From Sporolactobacillus sp. Y61 (GTDB lineage: Bacteria; Bacillota; Bacilli; Bacillales; Sporolactobacillaceae), in contig NZ_CP159510.1 of the NCBI RefSeq assembly GCF_040529185.1, forward strand, positions 1,302,001-1,366,000: a stretch of DNA of 64,000 nucleotides, in the 5' to 3' direction. Within the stretch, counting starts at the first letter, position 1, and every line of letters starts with the position of its first letter. Positions 54,821 to 63,195 of the stretch are shown piece after piece. The position numbers and the translations under genes were made by a program. Under the pieces are notes generated by a model. The model saw only the letters and a list, made by a program, of their open reading frames with translations. It made no database searches and was not told where the DNA came from.

Positions 54821-56350
54821 TCAGATCAGGTGATCTTCTGTAATTTCTGTGAGCTGCTCGTCACAGAATCCATCATAGGGTTCAATCAATCTTCCGTACT
54901 GCAGGATTTCACGGATCAGCCTGTACAGATGCTGGGCTTTCAGTCGCGGGAGAAGCTTCCGGAGGGCGTCAGACAGCTTGTTTTCCATCTGATCCGTCAG
55001 TGTAAAAATCCAGTCCCCTTTAAAAGATGAGAACTGTGCCGGGTCATACTGCTTCAGCATCCGGATAAAGGTCCTTGCCTGTTCTTTCAGCGTTTGCTGA
55101 CGGTCCGGGAACTTTTTTAACCGTGTCAGAAATTCATCGATGTCGCATCCTGTCTCTGCATTTAATGAGAGCCTGTCCTCACCGATCATCAGGATGTTCT
55201 GCAGATCCGGATCGGGAAAATCACGAAAGATCTGATTCAAATGATTGATCCGGACACGCAGATGATTTCTTGCCCGCGCCCGGGGCAAATCCGGCATCAG
55301 GTGGTCAATCAGCGTTTCACGGGTGGCCGTCCCCTCATGCATGATCAGAAAAAGCAGCAGTTCTTTGGCCCCGCGCTGATTCCACTTGCCATCAACCGGT
55401 CTGCCGTTCCATTCCACGGAAAATTCATGCATGACATGCATCTGGAGCCTGTGCTGAGGCGTGCCCGCAGATTTCAGGCTGGATAGCAGGACGTCGCGAA
55501 AATGCGAACTCAGTTGATGATAAACGGGGAGCGAAGTGAGCGGCTCATTTTTGCTGCGCAGGAAGGTGAGCAGAAACTGAGTGGTCAGCTGAGGCTGATC
55601 CACAGGCAGAATGTGCGCGGCTTCAGGGACGATCAGCCAGCGGCAGTTCGGAATGCAGGCTGAAAAAAAGGCAGCAAGGCGCGGTGGGAAAACGGTATCA
55701 TGATTTCCGTACATCAAAAGTGTCGGAACGGAAATCTGTCCCGGCATGTCCGATAAATGAAAAACATCCGGATGGTCGCTGATGATTTCTATCTTTTCTT
55801 TGAGCACGTGGCCCGGGATCTTCATAAATGCACGGCTGAACCGGGCTTCTTTTTCCGGAGTTGGCAGGTAAAAGCTGTCTGCCAGGAGTTTTTTCATCAG
55901 CAAATTCCGGTCAATTTCTGCCAGGCAGAAATGCAGGTTCATGAGGCGTCTGTATACAGGCGCGCGGAAGACCAGAGCCGGAGACATCATCGTCAGAGAA
56001 GTGAGGCGATCCGGGTATCTTCTGGCCCATTCCAGCCCAATATTCCCCCCCATCCCGCTTCCGACGAGATGAACTTTCCGGATACCGAGATGGTCGATCA
56101 GAGCGAGCGCTTCTTTAATCAGCTGGTCTAATGTCAGCGGGGCTGAGCCTGCGCCGGAGTTTCCATATCCGGATGAATCATAGGTCACCCAGTTTATTTC
56201 CTGCCCTGAGGTGTCCAGCCTGTCCAGCATCCCCTCCCACTCCGTACTGTCCATGACCAGATTATGGATAAAGAGCAGTGTCGGGTGATCCGGATCAGTG
56301 ATTCGGGCCGTATAATGCAGCGTATAATCATCAATTGACATCTGTGACAT
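54821..56350 (-). CDS. Alpha/beta-hydrolase-like sensor fused to winged helix and BTAD (paralogue)
   Basis: The 509-residue paralogue of the next gene has the same order: hydrolase fold (about 1-265; LLFIHNLVMDSTEW, TYDSSGYGNS, LMYGNHDTVFP) and winged helix/BTAD (about 305-500; VEWNGRPVDGKWNQRGAKEL, ARNHLRVRINHLNQIF). The elbow reads GSGMG, with Gly at the nucleophile position, although the acid (Asp in GNHD) and a His (AAHILPVDQPQ) are kept. ATG 56350 follows AGAGGCGG. It is the first gene of the pair and divergent from a small ORF at 56487. Ligand and target genes are unknown. AfsR-type outputs usually activate nearby genes, so the neighbours are candidates. Confidence 0.75.
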   Translation of the reverse strand: MSQMSIDDYTLHYTARITDPDHPTLLFIHNLVMDSTEWEGMLDRLDTSGQEINWVTYDSSGYGNSGAGSAPLTLDQLIKEALALIDHLGIRKVHLVGSGMGGNIGLEWARRYPDRLTSLTMMSPALVFRAPVYRRLMNLHFCLAEIDRNLLMKKLLADSFYLPTPEKEARFSRAFMKIPGHVLKEKIEIISDHPDVFHLSDMPGQISVPTLLMYGNHDTVFPPRLAAFFSACIPNCRWLIVPEAAHILPVDQPQLTTQFLLTFLRSKNEPLTSLPVYHQLSSHFRDVLLSSLKSAGTPQHRLQMHVMHEFSVEWNGRPVDGKWNQRGAKELLLFLIMHEGTATRETLIDHLMPDLPRARARNHLRVRINHLNQIFRDFPDPDLQNILMIGEDRLSLNAETGCDIDEFLTRLKKFPDRQQTLKEQARTFIRMLKQYDPAQFSSFKGDWIFTLTDQMENKLSDALRKLLPRLKAQHLYRLIREILQYGRLIEPYDGFCDEQLTEITEDHLI

Positions 56351-56486
56351 GGTATCCGCCTCTTTCGTAATGAAGTACAGGGACGATCCAATGAAATGAA
56401 GGTGTAATGGGTTTCATGATACGATTCATAACACATTGTGTTGACAGTGGCAGGGGGACTGACACGAAAAAGGGAGCAGACACGCG

Positions 56487-56750
56487 ATGAAACAGTTTGC
56501 CTTTTACCTTAAACCGTATGACAGACAGATACGCAGACAGTCACTCATATTTTTCACTGTGATTGTATCTGACCGGATCGAAAATGCGGTTCAGAAATTT
56601 GCTGAACTGTATGGCTCCGACTATTGCGGCATGGTGAAAATAAAGGAGCAACAATATCACGTTTTCTATACCCGGGGCCGCGCTCCGGAGAAGGAAGAAT
56701 TCATGTACATTGTGAACGAAAACGAAAGGCTACATTTTAATGACAGATAA
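56487..56750 (+). CDS. Small hypothetical protein
   Basis: The 87-residue protein starts MKQFAFYLKPYDRQIRRQ and contains AVQKFAELYGSDYCG and KEQQYHVFYTRGRAPEKEEF. The alternating strand pattern suggests a small alpha/beta fold. I do not recognise it. ATG 56487 follows AAAGGGAG. It is divergent from the BTAD regulator pair, so it may be under their control; that is a guess from position. Confidence 0.55.
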   Translation: MKQFAFYLKPYDRQIRRQSLIFFTVIVSDRIENAVQKFAELYGSDYCGMVKIKEQQYHVFYTRGRAPEKEEFMYIVNENERLHFNDR

Positions 56751-56805
56751 CAGGACACATTTCTCCTTTTCACAGGAAAAAGGACTCCTGCTCCCCTCTC
56801 AAATT

Positions 56806-57561
56806 CTATGAAATCCACTCTTCATCTGAATGAATCGGAACCTGGTAAACCGGGACACTGGAAACCAGCTGTTTCAGAAGATCAATGGCCCGTTTCATTT
56901 CATTCGTCCTATTAGGCAGGCAGTATATCTGATGAATCAGATGGAGCAGTGCTGTCGTCTCGTCAAGACGCTCCTTCCTGTTACCAAAAGAGGTCCCGGA
57001 GATGAAGAGCTGGTTCAATGGCATACTGCACGGTCGCTGAGCCTGAGTGCTCATTGAAAAAAATGAACAGCCTCTAGGCGTGATTTTGACTGGAACGATA
57101 TCAGCTGCCGAACGGGTGTAACGGTTGTCGGGGGGCAGGCTTTCAAGGCTTAAACCTGCAATAAGTTCTGCCTGGCCCGCGGATATCCTCTGTTCACGTG
57201 CATGAAGCAGAACGCCCCAACCGTTATGGATGAGGCAGAGACTGTAGAGTGAGTAAAACGCCTCCGTCAGGGCGTGTGCATTATACGCATACAGATGGGC
57301 CGTACGGAAATCGGCATCGATGGTGATCGTATAGTCGTCCTGATGGATCACGGTTGCTACAGGCTGACTCGTGCCGGATTGCATTTTCCTGACGGCCGGG
57401 GTCCCGTAACCGCCATGGATAAACAGTTCCATACTGATCGGCTGATGCGGCTCGCTTTTCATACAATTAAATGCTTTTGTGACCATGACCATTAATACAG
57501 CAGAACCGGCGTGGACAGCGAAAACATGCTCTCCCATTTTTACGTAATTTCTGTGCATCAT
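56806..57561 (-). CDS. HPr-kinase-like protein with a degenerate P-loop
   Basis: The 251-residue protein has GWGVLLHA (114-121), DIVPVKI (154-160), PLNQLFISG near 180 and SVPVYQVPIHSDEEW at the end. These follow the pattern of HPr-kinase-like proteins in peptide-modification and related loci (LHA, DDxVPV, PL..LF, VPVY). Where those proteins have the P-loop GxSGxGKS, this one reads AGLSLESLP (about 135-143), with no Lys, so it should not bind ATP normally. The function is unknown. The start is ATG 57561 or 57558, with AGGAGG just upstream. It is a single gene between unrelated neighbours. Confidence 0.5.
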   Translation of the reverse strand: MMHRNYVKMGEHVFAVHAGSAVLMVMVTKAFNCMKSEPHQPISMELFIHGGYGTPAVRKMQSGTSQPVATVIHQDDYTITIDADFRTAHLYAYNAHALTEAFYSLYSLCLIHNGWGVLLHAREQRISAGQAELIAGLSLESLPPDNRYTRSAADIVPVKITPRGCSFFSMSTQAQRPCSMPLNQLFISGTSFGNRKERLDETTALLHLIHQIYCLPNRTNEMKRAIDLLKQLVSSVPVYQVPIHSDEEWIS

Positions 57562-57910
57562 ATCCTCCTGTGCTTTTATCTTTTTCGCGGGATCCGACCC
57601 GTCCGGGCGTTTTTTCCGCTCCTGGTGTAACAGGGAGTTCAGTAATCAGCGGACTTCGCGTCTTCCGTACAACCTTTGTAATGTTTTGACAGATTTTGAT
57701 ACTCATTTCATTTATCATTAGTTGAATTTTACACAGGGAAGCGTTACACAATCATTACAATTTTGCCGGATCGACAAAAATATCAGCCAAAAAGTGACAT
57801 AAAATACAGACACATTTAAAGGAACAATATAAAAGTCTGGACAGACCGGCACATTTTGACCTTCAAAATGAGTGCTTTTGTCCTGGGGCGTACATTGGAT
57901 CGCCATAGCG
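57562..57910. other. Intergenic region with a possible short RNA
   Basis: There is no gene here. The minus-strand promoter of the HPr-kinase-like gene must lie in its left part. The right part leads into the orphan terminator at 57911. GACAGACCGGCACATTTTGACC and neighbouring sequence show no strong stem. Promoter boxes are not clear. Confidence 0.35.
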
Positions 57911-57946
57911 AAACCGGAGCAGGAATCCTCTGCTCCGGTTTTTAAG
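57911..57946 (+). terminator. Strong intrinsic terminator with no gene before it
   Basis: AAACCGGAGCAG (57911-57922) pairs perfectly with CTGCTCCGGTTT (57930-57941) around 7 bases, followed by TTTTT. No plus-strand gene precedes it for 1.1 kb, only a 24-codon frame at about 57869-57943. A short RNA may end here. On the minus strand there is no T-run. Confidence 0.7.
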
Positions 57947-58001
57947 TAATGAATCTGTTACGGCCGCTTCGCTATCCTCTTACCATATGAGGCGAAGTGA
58001 C

Positions 58002-58649
58002 ATGAGAAGAAGAATAGATATTACCGGCCAGAGATTCGGCCGACTGGTTGCACTCCGTGAAGTACTCTCTGAGGACCATGTTCGGAGATATCTGTGCCAG
58101 TGTGACTGCGGCAGTCAGAAAGTGATCCGAATGTATCAGCTACGGGCAGGGAAAACAAAATCATGCGGCTGTCTGAACCGGGAAATCACCTCGGCGAAAC
58201 TGACCTATGATCTGACAGGGAAACGTTTCGGCAGGCTGACGGTCCTGCATCGCTCCGATAAGCACCACAAAAGTCAGAATAACGCGGTCTGGACCTGCAG
58301 CTGTGACTGCGGAAACACAATTGATGTGCTGTCGAAATATCTGCTTAATGGTGAGACGAAATCATGCGGCTGCTGGAAATCGGATCACGGCCGCTGGCTG
58401 AGAGCCTATGAAGAAAAAAGATACCGGAAGAACGGGGTCTATGTCCCCTTACTCAGAAGCAAGGTAAGGGCAGACAGTTCAACAGGGGTAAAAGGTGTTT
58501 CTTTAATCAGAGAGAGCGGGAAATACCGGGCATCACTGACGATCAGGGGAAAGCGGCACTACCTCGGCGAGTTTAAAAGACTGGAAGATGCCGCCCGGGC
58601 GCGGAAGGCCGCAGAAGAAAAATATTATAAGCCGTTTCTGGAGGGGTAA
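58002..58649 (+). CDS. AP2-domain protein with two CGC zinc-ribbon-like repeats
   Basis: The 215-residue protein has two similar N-terminal units. Each begins TG(Q/K)RFGRL and has a CxCDCG...SCGC cysteine set (Cys32, 34, 36, 55, 57 and Cys99, 101, 103, 122, 124), probably zinc-binding. The C-terminal AP2 DNA-binding domain (about 160-212) has TGVKGVSLIRESGKYRASLT and HYLGEFKRLEDAARARKAAE. Such proteins are common in phages and mobile elements, often next to HNH nucleases, and are read as DNA-binding regulators. ATG 58002 is preferred over 57987 because GAGGCG precedes it. It has its own terminator. The function is not known. Confidence 0.75.
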   Translation: MRRRIDITGQRFGRLVALREVLSEDHVRRYLCQCDCGSQKVIRMYQLRAGKTKSCGCLNREITSAKLTYDLTGKRFGRLTVLHRSDKHHKSQNNAVWTCSCDCGNTIDVLSKYLLNGETKSCGCWKSDHGRWLRAYEEKRYRKNGVYVPLLRSKVRADSSTGVKGVSLIRESGKYRASLTIRGKRHYLGEFKRLEDAARARKAAEEKYYKPFLEG

Positions 58650-58658
58650 TAAAAATAG

Positions 58659-58692
58659 ATAAGCGCCTGCTGAGTGGCTGCTTATTTTTTTG
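58659..58692 (+). terminator. Terminator after the AP2 gene
   Basis: ATAAGC (58659-58664) pairs with GCTTAT (58680-58685) and is followed by a run of T. The stem is short but the T-run is long. Confidence 0.6.
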
Positions 58693-58878
58693 AATTCATA
58701 GGACTAATGATGCATCCCTGATTGGTACATAGATGATAGATCATTCACTTTTACCCGTGCAGGAGATCCCAGTAATGATGCTGTAACACGGTATTCGATA
58801 TGATAGCTTTCATTAAGGATTTACTCGATTACCAACGAATATTGTCCGTTTGATCAGCCATATAACAAATGGAGGCAC

Positions 58879-59649
58879 ATGATGAACAAGTCACTTGGTT
58901 TAAAAGAAATTTTTCTCATTTTGAAAAAGAAAATCTGGCTGATTGCAGGAATCACGATTCTGGCAGGTGTCATTGCAGGAGTTTATACGCATTACATGGT
59001 GCCGAATCAATATGAAGCATCAACACGCATACTGGTTAATCAGACGAACGGGAAGCCATCGACGCATTATGATTCGAATGCGATTCAGGCTAATGTGCAA
59101 TTGATCAATACATACAGTGTGATTATTAACGACCCGGCGGTACTGAATCAGGTGATCCAGAATGGTGATCTTCATCTGACTGTAAAACAGCTGCAGGAGA
59201 TGTTAACGGTCAATACCGTTGAGAATTCTCAAGTTTTCTCATTGACGGCACATGCAAACGATCCTGCTGTAGCTGTCCGGATCGTTAATGCAGTTGCTCA
59301 GGAGTTCAAGTCGCAGGTACAGAAAGTCATGCGGGTTGATAATGTGAGTATCCTGTCACCGGCGACACTAGCCGGGAGCCGGACACCTGTTTCACCGAAT
59401 ATGGAAATGAATATCGTTATTGGGCTCGCAGTCGGATTGATTCTCTCCGTCGGACTGGTTTTCCTGACGGATTATCTGGATAACACGGTCCGGACAGAAG
59501 AAGAGGTGAACCGAAAACTTGGACTCCCGGTCGTCGGTGTCATTTCAAAAATGGATAAACGATATTTAAAACGGTATCAGGAGCCTTTGCACAACTCTGA
59601 AAATCATAAAATCAGAAAAAAAGGAGGCGGGCATATTGAAGTCAGATAG
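58879..59649 (+). CDS. Polysaccharide co-polymerase/tyrosine-kinase modulator (YveK/CapA type)
   Basis: The 256-residue Wzz-type protein has an N-terminal membrane segment (about 22-40), an extracellular part with EASTRILVNQTN near 47, a proline-containing second membrane segment (about 178-200) preceded by SRTPVSPN, and a cytoplasmic tail that activates the partner kinase. It sets chain length and stimulates the CpsD-type kinase encoded next, with which it overlaps by 14 bases. GGAGG before ATG 58879 (a second ATG at 58882). It is the first gene of the exopolysaccharide operon. Confidence 0.9.
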   Translation: MMNKSLGLKEIFLILKKKIWLIAGITILAGVIAGVYTHYMVPNQYEASTRILVNQTNGKPSTHYDSNAIQANVQLINTYSVIINDPAVLNQVIQNGDLHLTVKQLQEMLTVNTVENSQVFSLTAHANDPAVAVRIVNAVAQEFKSQVQKVMRVDNVSILSPATLAGSRTPVSPNMEMNIVIGLAVGLILSVGLVFLTDYLDNTVRTEEEVNRKLGLPVVGVISKMDKRYLKRYQEPLHNSENHKIRKKGGGHIEVR

Positions 59650-60334
59650 AAAGAAATACCTTACCCGTTTGAGACTTGTCACCTATTTCCAAAAAAATTC
59701 ATCTTATGCTGAGCAGTACCGTACACTTCGGACCAATCTGAACTTCATCCGTGGTGGAGAACAGATCCGGTCTATTGTTGTGACATCTGCTGAAGCAGGT
59801 GAAGGCAAATCGACGACTGCGTCAAATCTTGCGATTGTTATGGCACAGCAGGGAAAACGCGTTTTGCTGATCGATGCGGATATACGAAAACCAACACTGC
59901 ATTTTGCCTTTCAGAAGGGGAATAGTTATGGCCTTACAACATTACTGACTGGACAGCAAGCCTTTGAGGATGCTTTGCAGAAGACGGATATAGAGCAGCT
60001 TTCACTTCTGGCAAGCGGACCGGTTCCGCCTGACCCGGCAGACCTTCTGGATTCAGAGGAAATGGCTGCTGTGATCAGGAAAGCAACGATTCAGTTCGAT
60101 AAAGTGATTTTGGATTCTCCACCGACCCTGGCAGTCACTGATTCGAAGTTAATCGCTAATCTGTGCGATGGACTGCTTCTTGTCGTAAAAAGCGGGGCGA
60201 CAGATATCGCAAAGGTACAAAAGGCAGCTACTGAATTTTCGGACGTCAGAGCTAAATTTCTTGGCGTTGTCTTAAATGATCAGAAGTTAAAGAGAAGAGA
60301 CAGAGATTACTACTACTACAGTACAGGTTCCTGA
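59636..60334 (+). CDS. Bacterial tyrosine kinase (CpsD/CapB/YwqD type)
   Basis: The 232-residue BY-kinase has Walker A SAEAGEGKST (about 51-60), Walker A' VLLIDADIRKP (about 75-85), Walker B VILDSPP near 155, and a C-terminal tyrosine cluster DYYYYSTGS that is autophosphorylated. It phosphorylates itself and partners to control polysaccharide assembly. The start is TTG 59636 with AAGGAGG in front, inside the end of the modulator gene, so the two are coupled. No separate phosphatase gene is visible before the window ends. Confidence 0.92.
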   Translation: MKSDRKKYLTRLRLVTYFQKNSSYAEQYRTLRTNLNFIRGGEQIRSIVVTSAEAGEGKSTTASNLAIVMAQQGKRVLLIDADIRKPTLHFAFQKGNSYGLTTLLTGQQAFEDALQKTDIEQLSLLASGPVPPDPADLLDSEEMAAVIRKATIQFDKVILDSPPTLAVTDSKLIANLCDGLLLVVKSGATDIAKVQKAATEFSDVRAKFLGVVLNDQKLKRRDRDYYYYSTGS

Positions 60335-60380
60335 AAGTGATGAGTTTCCTTTTATTGTTTGAATACAGGGAGTGGTGGAC

Positions 60381-61085
60381 ATGGCGCTTTCGAAAATCAG
60401 GGTGGAACCGTATTCCTCACTATATGCCAGGAGGGTTGACAGAGCTTCATCTATGCTCAGTCGTAAACTGGAGAGTCAGAGAATCTATCTGGCTGTGAAA
60501 AGATTCTCTGATATTTGTATTTCGTGTCTTAGTCTGATTATCTTATTTCCTCTATTTATCCTGATTATTGCACTTATCAAATTCGATGATCCGAATGCAT
60601 CTGTGCTTTTCAGACAGAAGCGTGTCGGCAAAAGAGGAAAAACGTTCTATATCTATAAATTCAGATCTATGGTACCCGAAGCTGAGCAATTATTGGACAA
60701 GCTGATCAATCAAAACGAAACCACCGGAGCTATGTTCAAGATGAAAGATGATCCGCGTGTCACCCGAATCGGGCATATCCTGCGAAAAACGAGTCTGGAT
60801 GAACTGCCTCAGCTGATTAATGTGATCCGCGGAGAGATGAGTCTCGTCGGTCCAAGACCGCCTCTTCCCCGTGAGGTTGAAAAATATTCATCTCATGATC
60901 TCCTGCGCCTTGCTGTCACACCAGGCTGTACAGGTCTTTGGCAGGTCAGCGGTCGAAGCACTATCGGTTTTGATGAGATGGTGGCTCTTGATCTGCAGTA
61001 TATTCACCAAAGAAACTTCAGAAATGATTTAAAAATCATTATGCGTACCTGTTTACTGCTTATGGGTTCAAAAAATGCGTATTGA
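60381..61085 (+). CDS. Priming sugar-1-phosphate transferase (undecaprenyl-phosphate)
   Basis: The 234-residue protein of the bacterial sugar transferase family (WbaP/CpsE C-terminal type) starts polysaccharide repeat-unit synthesis by moving a sugar phosphate to the lipid carrier. It has one membrane hairpin (about 43-65), then [20 protein letters not shown] (about 77-96), [20 protein letters not shown] and [14 protein letters not shown], all family signatures. The N-terminal extra helices of long versions are absent. ATG 60381 is chosen because AGGGAG lies 8 bases upstream. The sugar cannot be told from sequence. Confidence 0.9.
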   Translation: MALSKIRVEPYSSLYARRVDRASSMLSRKLESQRIYLAVKRFSDICISCLSLIILFPLFILIIALIKFDDPNASVLFRQKRVGKRGKTFYIYKFRSMVPEAEQLLDKLINQNETTGAMFKMKDDPRVTRIGHILRKTSLDELPQLINVIRGEMSLVGPRPPLPREVEKYSSHDLLRLAVTPGCTGLWQVSGRSTIGFDEMVALDLQYIHQRNFRNDLKIIMRTCLLLMGSKNAY

Positions 61086-61120
61086 ATTTTTCGTTTTTCA
61101 AAGACAGGGGGCAAATGTTT

Positions 61121-62191
61121 ATGAAAAAGAAGGTTGCACTGATCACCGGAATTACTGGCCAGGATGGTTCATATCTGACAGAGTTTCTGCTTAAAAAAGG
61201 GTATGAAGTACATGGCATGATCAGACGGACCAGTACATTCAACACCGTTCGTATTGATCATCTCTTTAATGATCCGAATATCGGGAACAGGACGCTGTTC
61301 CTGCACCACGGTGACATGACTGATTCGAGCAATATTAACCGATTAATCGAACAGATCCAGCCTGATGAAATCTATAATCTGGCGGCTCAGAGTCATGTGC
61401 AGGTTTCATTTGAAGTTCCGGAATATACAGCTGAAACAGACGCAATCGGAACCTTAAGAATTCTGGATGCGATTAAAAAGACAGGCGTGAATGCCCGATA
61501 TTATCAGGCTTCCACGTCAGAACTCTTCGGCGGGCTTTCCGGTACAGCGCCTCAGAGTGAGAAAACTCCTTTCTATCCGAAGAGTCCTTACGGTGCAGCC
61601 AAACTTTACGCCTACTGGATCACGGTAAATTACAGGGAATCCTATGGCCTGTTTTCCAGTAACGGAATTCTGTTTAATCATGAATCTCCGCGTCGCGGTG
61701 AAACATTTGTCACTCGTAAAATCACACGGGCCCTGGCATCAATTGTTGCCGGAAAACAGGAAAAACTCAGCCTCGGGAACCTCGATGCTAAACGTGACTG
61801 GGGTTTTGCCGGTGATTATGTGGCGGGAATGTGGATGATTCTCCAGCAGGATCATCCGGATGATTTTGTTCTTGCGACTGGGGAGACACATACCGTCAGA
61901 GAGTTTGTTGAACTGGCGTTTAAACAGATCGGCGTAGCCATTCACTGGGAAGGCAAGGGTGTTCACGAGAAAGGGTATGATCCGGCCGGTCATCTGCTCG
62001 TAGATGTTAACCCCCGTTATTTCCGTCCGGCTGAAGTGGAGCTGCTGTGGGGTGATCCCTCCAAAGCGGAGCATGAAATTGGCTGGAAGCGTCGTGTCGA
62101 CTTCCCGTCGCTTGTTCATATGATGGTCGACAGCGACCTGAAACTTATTTATGGGAAAGGCATTGAGGAATACATGGCAGCGCCGATCTGA
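61121..62191 (+). CDS. gmd: GDP-mannose 4,6-dehydratase
   Basis: The 356-residue short-chain dehydrogenase converts GDP-mannose to GDP-4-keto-6-deoxymannose. The NADP site is [14 protein letters not shown] near 5-18; active-site features are STSELFGG near 125 and YxxxK within [12 protein letters not shown] near 150. It also has the Gmd-type [16 protein letters not shown] and the C-terminal [19 protein letters not shown] 61121 fits the ribosome site AGGGGG better than ATG 61115. It acts with the GDP-fucose synthase gene 34 bases downstream to make GDP-L-fucose. Confidence 0.95.
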   Translation: MKKKVALITGITGQDGSYLTEFLLKKGYEVHGMIRRTSTFNTVRIDHLFNDPNIGNRTLFLHHGDMTDSSNINRLIEQIQPDEIYNLAAQSHVQVSFEVPEYTAETDAIGTLRILDAIKKTGVNARYYQASTSELFGGLSGTAPQSEKTPFYPKSPYGAAKLYAYWITVNYRESYGLFSSNGILFNHESPRRGETFVTRKITRALASIVAGKQEKLSLGNLDAKRDWGFAGDYVAGMWMILQQDHPDDFVLATGETHTVREFVELAFKQIGVAIHWEGKGVHEKGYDPAGHLLVDVNPRYFRPAEVELLWGDPSKAEHEIGWKRRVDFPSLVHMMVDSDLKLIYGKGIEEYMAAPI

Positions 62192-62225
62192 CGACCTGTC
62201 TCTTATTTAATGGGAGGCTTTATCA

Positions 62226-63170
62226 ATGGAGAAGAATGCAAAAATTTATATTGCCGGGCATCACGGACTGGTTGGTTCAAATATCATGAAGAAACTGCGC
62301 GAGAAGGGTTATACAAATGTAATAGGAAAAACCAGACAGGAACTGGATCTGACGAATCAGGACGCAGTTAACGCCTTTTTTGATGTTGAGCGTCCGGAAT
62401 ATGTGGTTCTCGCTGCTGCCAAAGTCGGAGGCATCCTGGCGAACAACTCTTACCCGGCAGATTTTATCATGAAAAATCTTCAGATTCAGTGCAATGTGAT
62501 TGATGCAGCGTATCGTACCGGAGTGAAAAAGCTCCTGTTTCTCGGAAGTTCCTGTATCTACCCGCGGATGTGTCCTCAGCCAATTAAAGAAGAGTATCTT
62601 CTGACCGGGGAACTGGAAAAGACGAATGAAGCATATGCCCTTGCAAAAATATCAGGGCTCAAAATGTGCTATTTCTATAAAAAGCAATATGGTGCCAACT
62701 TCATTAGTGTGATGCCGACGAACCTGTACGGACCGGGCGACAATTTCGGGCTTACGAATTCGCACGTGCTGCCTGCATTATTAAGAAAGATGCATGAAGC
62801 AAAAGAATCAGGGGCAGATAAAGTAGAAATCTGGGGGACTGGGAAACCACTCCGTGAGTTCCTGTATATCGAAGACATGGCGGACGGTTGTGTGTTTCTT
62901 CTGGAAAACTATGACGGAGCGGATTTTGTCAATCTGGGCACCGGCAAGGAACTGACGATACGTGAACTTGCCGAATTGATCAAAAAGGTAGTCGGTTATC
63001 AGGGGGAACTTTATTTCAACAGCGATAAACCGGATGGGACGCCGAGGAAACTGCTTGACGTATCAAAAATGAAGAGAATGGGCTGGACCTATAAGGTGGA
63101 ACTCGAAGACGGGATTCGCAGAACTTATCGCTGGTTTCTCGAGAATCAGAATCATTTGGTCATGAAATGA
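62226..63170 (+). CDS. fcl: GDP-L-fucose synthase
   Basis: The 314-residue epimerase-reductase makes GDP-L-fucose from the product of Gmd. It has the NADP-binding [14 protein letters not shown] near 7, [17 protein letters not shown] near 105 with the catalytic Ser, [12 protein letters not shown] with the Tyr-x3-Lys pair, and [11 protein letters not shown]. Length and motifs are complete. GGGAGG before ATG 62226. Together with gmd it shows that the polymer probably contains fucose. Confidence 0.95.
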   Translation: MEKNAKIYIAGHHGLVGSNIMKKLREKGYTNVIGKTRQELDLTNQDAVNAFFDVERPEYVVLAAAKVGGILANNSYPADFIMKNLQIQCNVIDAAYRTGVKKLLFLGSSCIYPRMCPQPIKEEYLLTGELEKTNEAYALAKISGLKMCYFYKKQYGANFISVMPTNLYGPGDNFGLTNSHVLPALLRKMHEAKESGADKVEIWGTGKPLREFLYIEDMADGCVFLLENYDGADFVNLGTGKELTIRELAELIKKVVGYQGELYFNSDKPDGTPRKLLDVSKMKRMGWTYKVELEDGIRRTYRWFLENQNHLVMK

Positions 63171-63195
63171 GCTGTGATGAGAACGGAGCTGTGAT

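Noticed and set aside
54348..56131. Plus-strand ORFs opposite the BTAD regulators, up to 150 codons
   Set aside because: They are shadows of the two intact minus-strand genes, without ribosome sites.
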